From Dendrobium chrysotoxum (Eukaryota > Streptophyta > Magnoliopsida > Asparagales > Orchidaceae), in the NCBI GenBank assembly GCA_019925795.1, contig CM034314.1, positions 17,294,657-17,358,656 of the forward strand: a stretch of 64,000 bases of DNA. Reading direction: 5' to 3'. The translations under genes were made by a program, and so were the position numbers. The notes below the pieces were generated by a model. The model did no database searches and was not told the DNA's origin. It saw nothing but the letters and a program-made list of their open reading frames with translations. Positions within the stretch are counted from its first letter, which is position 1, and each line of letters opens with the position of its first letter. Positions 61,111-64,000 of this stretch are shown here, one piece after another.

Positions 61111-62548
61111 ATTTTTTGAAAAAAAATTAGAGCTTGAGAACAAAGAAAATCTTTGCAACCTGAGTAAGCCATGATTAAGTAAGTTGATTCAAATAGAGAA
61201 TCATCTTGATAAGAGTGATATAGGATCAAAATATTCTGTTGGATGGCGTTTTGCCCTGTCAAGCTATTAGGTTGGCATCTAAGTGACACGACAAAACCAT
61301 CCTCTTAGTGGGCATTTTTGCCATTTTTATTCTTCTTTTTTTTTTTTAATAAATACGACTACTTATGTATCCTCTATATAATTGATTATACTAAAGTTTG
61401 ATTGATAACAATATATTTGCTGATATAAATAGTAAGTTTTAACATTAAATTTTGTTTGCTAATAAAATTTAGATGGATAATTAATTGGTTATAGAATTCT
61501 TTTGTCATTCAAATTTATTTATGTAAAGCATGATGATTATTCTAAATATGCAAATACTTTTTTAATTTAAAATATTTGAAAAAATGATGTATTTAATTAA
61601 AAATCCAATCAAATGAGAAAGTCATTATGCTATTTGTGTGCTACATCATACATGATGGTAGAGATAAATATTTTAATGTCTTAATTTTGTACGAAGATTT
61701 ATTATACATAGCTATAATTTGTGAAAAATCTTAATAAAAGAACGATTACACTGGTCAGATCGAGGTTTGAATATTGACCCTCATCTAGATCTATCGGTCT
61801 CCCTTTTTATTAAAAGAACGATGAAGCCGACCACTCATCTTATTTGTTAACTATCATCTAATTTATTGCTAGTGACCAATATTTCAATATTTGTTATCCA
61901 CTAACATCATCTTATCAAATGCCCAATCTCCCTTCTTATGAGGAGAATTACTCAATTTATCGCACATTATTATTTGATAATAACGCCGACACAATAAAAA
62001 TTCTCGCTCAACCATCGTATGAAATGACTTCCAAGATGATTTTTATTACATTATATTAATTTGTTTTTCCTGTTATAAGGATGTCCATTAGATCATTGAC
62101 TCACATTAGTAGAATCATTTCAACTTATTAGCCTCCATGATTTTTTTTTTCCGACTTTTTACATGAAAATTCTCATATCTCATCTATATTTCTCTCAACT
62201 TGTCGATATGTATGTGATTTTTGTATAAAATTAAGATGATAAATCCTTTCTAGCGCGTTTATAATTTCAGAAAAAAATATGGAGCATTAATTAGTATAAG
62301 CACGAGCTACATTTATCATAGTAAATCAAGAGAATCAATATCTCCCCAAGTTAAAAATAAGAAAAAAAAATTGCTATGACAAACAAATAAAATTGGCTTA
62401 GGATGGGAGAGTCGGAGTGCTCGCTTCAATGTTCTATATGGCATCATTTTTTTTGAGCGAGATAATAATAAAGATAATTATAATATTCTTTTAAACAAAT
62501 TAAAATAACATTATGGTGTTTGATATAGAGTTTTGAACAAGATTTAGT

Positions 62549-62778
62549 CTTCGTTTGGGACGGCTTTCTTACTTCTTCTTAAAACAGCTTTTTAGTATAA
62601 AAATTTTAATTTTTGTACTAAAAAGTTGCTTTAAGAATCAGTAAAAAAGTCATCTGTTTGAGACAGCTTTCATATTGCTTTCTAAAATAGTTTTTTAGTG
62701 CAAAAATTTTTTGTGCTAAGTATTTTTGTACTAGAAAACTGTTTTAGAAAGCAATAAGAAAGCTATTCCGAACGAAGC
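62549..62778. mobile_element. Palindromic MITE pair
   Basis: The segment starts CTTCGTTTGGGACGGCTTTC and ends GAAAGCTATTCCGAACGAAG. Inside it two successive hairpins (to about 62655 and from about 62650) repeat the AAAACAGCTTTTTAGTA / TACTAAAAAGTTGCTTT type arms. It may be two copies fused or one duplicated copy. Confidence 0.7.
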
Positions 62779-62798
62779 CTTAATAAGGATTTGATTTA

Positions 62799-62914
62799 GG
62801 TTTCATTTGGGAAAGTTTTTTAACTTATTTCTAAAGTACCCTTTTAGTTAAAAAATTTTAAGTCAGAGAGATTTTTATACTAAAAAGCTGCTAAGAAAGC
62901 TGTTTCAAATGAAG
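62799..62914. mobile_element. Palindromic MITE
   Basis: Starts GGTTTCATTTGGGAAAG and ends GCTGTTTCAAATGAAGC, with ACTAAAAAGCTGCTAAG in the right arm. It is more diverged than its neighbours. Confidence 0.65.
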
Positions 62915-63582
62915 CATTAAATATTATGAAAAATCTTCTTGAGCCCACTTGAATTCTAAATGTATAAGTAAACAATATAGTTGAACTTATAATTATTTAG
63001 ATTATGAAATAAATAGATAAAAAGTTATTAATAAGAATTTATTAAATTTACTAGAATTAAATGTTGTCTAAATATCAGTATTGAATCTAAATTTGCATGT
63101 GAATCAATAGAGTGAGAAGCTACGAGATTTTATAAGATAAATTTGAGTACAGAAAATTGTGTAAACTGAGTTCACCCATTGACTCTCTATTTATAGGTTT
63201 GAGTTGGGGTTTAAGCATTATGAATTGGCTACATTCATGACTATATAGAAAAAAAGAAAATATACAATAATCGTATAACATAATTAGGATGTCCGACATA
63301 AACAAGTCGTCTTCCTGGCCAATAAGTTTGCTTGAGTAGTTGCTAGGGTTGACTTGATAGATCATACTCGCCTAAATGGCTACATAGGATGAGTTCCTAC
63401 ATAGTCGTCTACTTGGCGCCAGTTCATCAGTAGATTTGGAGAGTTTCGCTTGAGTTTATTCTGGCTTAATTTGATTTGGACTTGACTTTACTTGATCTAA
63501 TTTTTTGAATATTTGATTAAACAATTTAATCATATATATATAAATTTTTTATTTATGAAGTTAATATGTGAATGGGGGATTA

Positions 63583-63701
63583 GACTTCGTTTGGGGCAGC
63601 TTTCTTACTGCTTCTTAAATTAATTTTTTTAATATAAAAATTAAAAATTTTCTATTAAAAAATTATTTAAAAAAATTAGTAAGAAAGCCGTACAAACGAA
63701 T
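63583..63701. mobile_element. Palindromic MITE close to the right-edge promoter
   Basis: Starts ACTTCGTTTGGGGCAGC and ends AAGAAAGCCGTACAAACGAA, with an AT-rich stem between. Its right end is about 190 bp from the TATA box at 63891. Confidence 0.7.
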
Positions 63702-63890
63702 CGCAAGCAACAACTTGCGCGTGCATGGTTCAGAATCGTTAAATAATTTATTTGACTCTTTCCTATAGTAATTAGTATACGATGATGGCTGGTCGTCTTC
63801 AACATGGACGCTTTCAAGGATTCTAATTCAAACATCTCTGCCAGGTCTGCGTTGACACTTCTCTGCCCCCCTTCCTGCTTGTAATCTTTC

Positions 63891-64000
63891 TATAAATACC
63901 CAACCTACAAAGCTTCCCTTCCCCATCCAAACATCAAAAATACAGATCAAAACCAAAGATTTGTAGAACTTCAGCAGAAGAGAGAAATCAGGCCACCGAA
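63891..64000 (+). promoter_or_regulatory. TATA box and 5' UTR of a gene starting beyond the window
   Basis: TATAAATA at 63891-63898 is followed by a C- and A-rich leader (CCATCCAAACATCAAAAATA, then AGATCAAAACCAAAG) typical of plant 5' UTRs. Transcription would start near 63920-63930. There is no ATG from there to the end, so the coding start lies past the window. A C-rich segment upstream (CTGCCCCCCTTCC) adds to the promoter look. Confidence 0.6.

Larger units (their letters stand above)
59815..63890. other. PMP22 3' flank and spacer with MITEs
   Basis: The PMP22 3' UTR must begin at 59815; I cannot fix its poly(A) site. Beyond it the DNA is AT-rich and gene-free, apart from the MITE cluster annotated separately. 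Confidence 0.5.

Noticed and set aside
61745..61800. Second SINE-like B box (GAGGTTTGAATATTGACC)
   Set aside because: No convincing A box at the right distance.

Overview
The window is nuclear DNA of a flowering plant with a large, repeat-rich genome. The evidence is spliced genes with GT-AG introns (one for a plastid ribosomal protein), nested plant retrotransposons (a Sirevirus-type Ty1/copia element, Ty3/gypsy, RTE-clade LINEs), hAT-like MITEs, and very AT-rich spacers. The protein sequence of the main gene looks monocot-like to me, but I cannot name the species.

Three host genes can be supported. (1) At the left edge on the minus strand lie the first two exons of the nuclear gene for plastid ribosomal protein bL21 (RPL21); the rest lies left of the window. 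(2) On the plus strand a complete seven-exon gene for the peroxisomal membrane protein PMP22 (Mpv17/PMP22 family) runs from 33297 to 59814. Its 555 coding bases are spread over 26.5 kb because introns 2 and 4 (about 13.0 and 11.8 kb) are full of transposons. (3) At the right edge a TATA box and a CA-rich leader look like the promoter and 5' UTR of a plus-strand gene starting just beyond the window.

Layout: 1-959 RPL21 exons 1-2; 1404-1875 hAT-like MITE with 8-bp target duplication; 5750-6425 Ty3/gypsy integrase relic; about 6.4-12.8 kb gene-free AT-rich DNA, partly an old LTR that continues at 26.07-26.96 kb; 12853-26071 a nearly complete but mutated Sirevirus with 1.7-kb LTRs and 5-bp target duplication AAATT, carrying an almost full-length RTE LINE (14757-18089) with its own 9-bp duplication; 26.96-33.30 kb AT-rich spacer; 33.3-59.8 kb PMP22. 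Intron 2 of PMP22 holds a hAT-like element split by a 5'-truncated RTE copy, an internally deleted Ty3/gypsy element, a non-coding LTR element, and an inverted LTR fragment that looks polyadenylated. Intron 3 holds an RTE relic. Intron 4 holds an 8.1-kb long-inverted-repeat (foldback-like) element with its own arrays and a GC-rich core, plus a tRNA-derived SINE-like sequence. From 60.6 to 63.7 kb a cluster of small palindromic MITEs leads up to the promoter at the right edge.

The host genes show no functional link to one another. The organising theme is insertion history: target duplications and nesting let several insertions be ordered in time. Every transposon coding region that I read is interrupted by stops, frameshifts or deletions.
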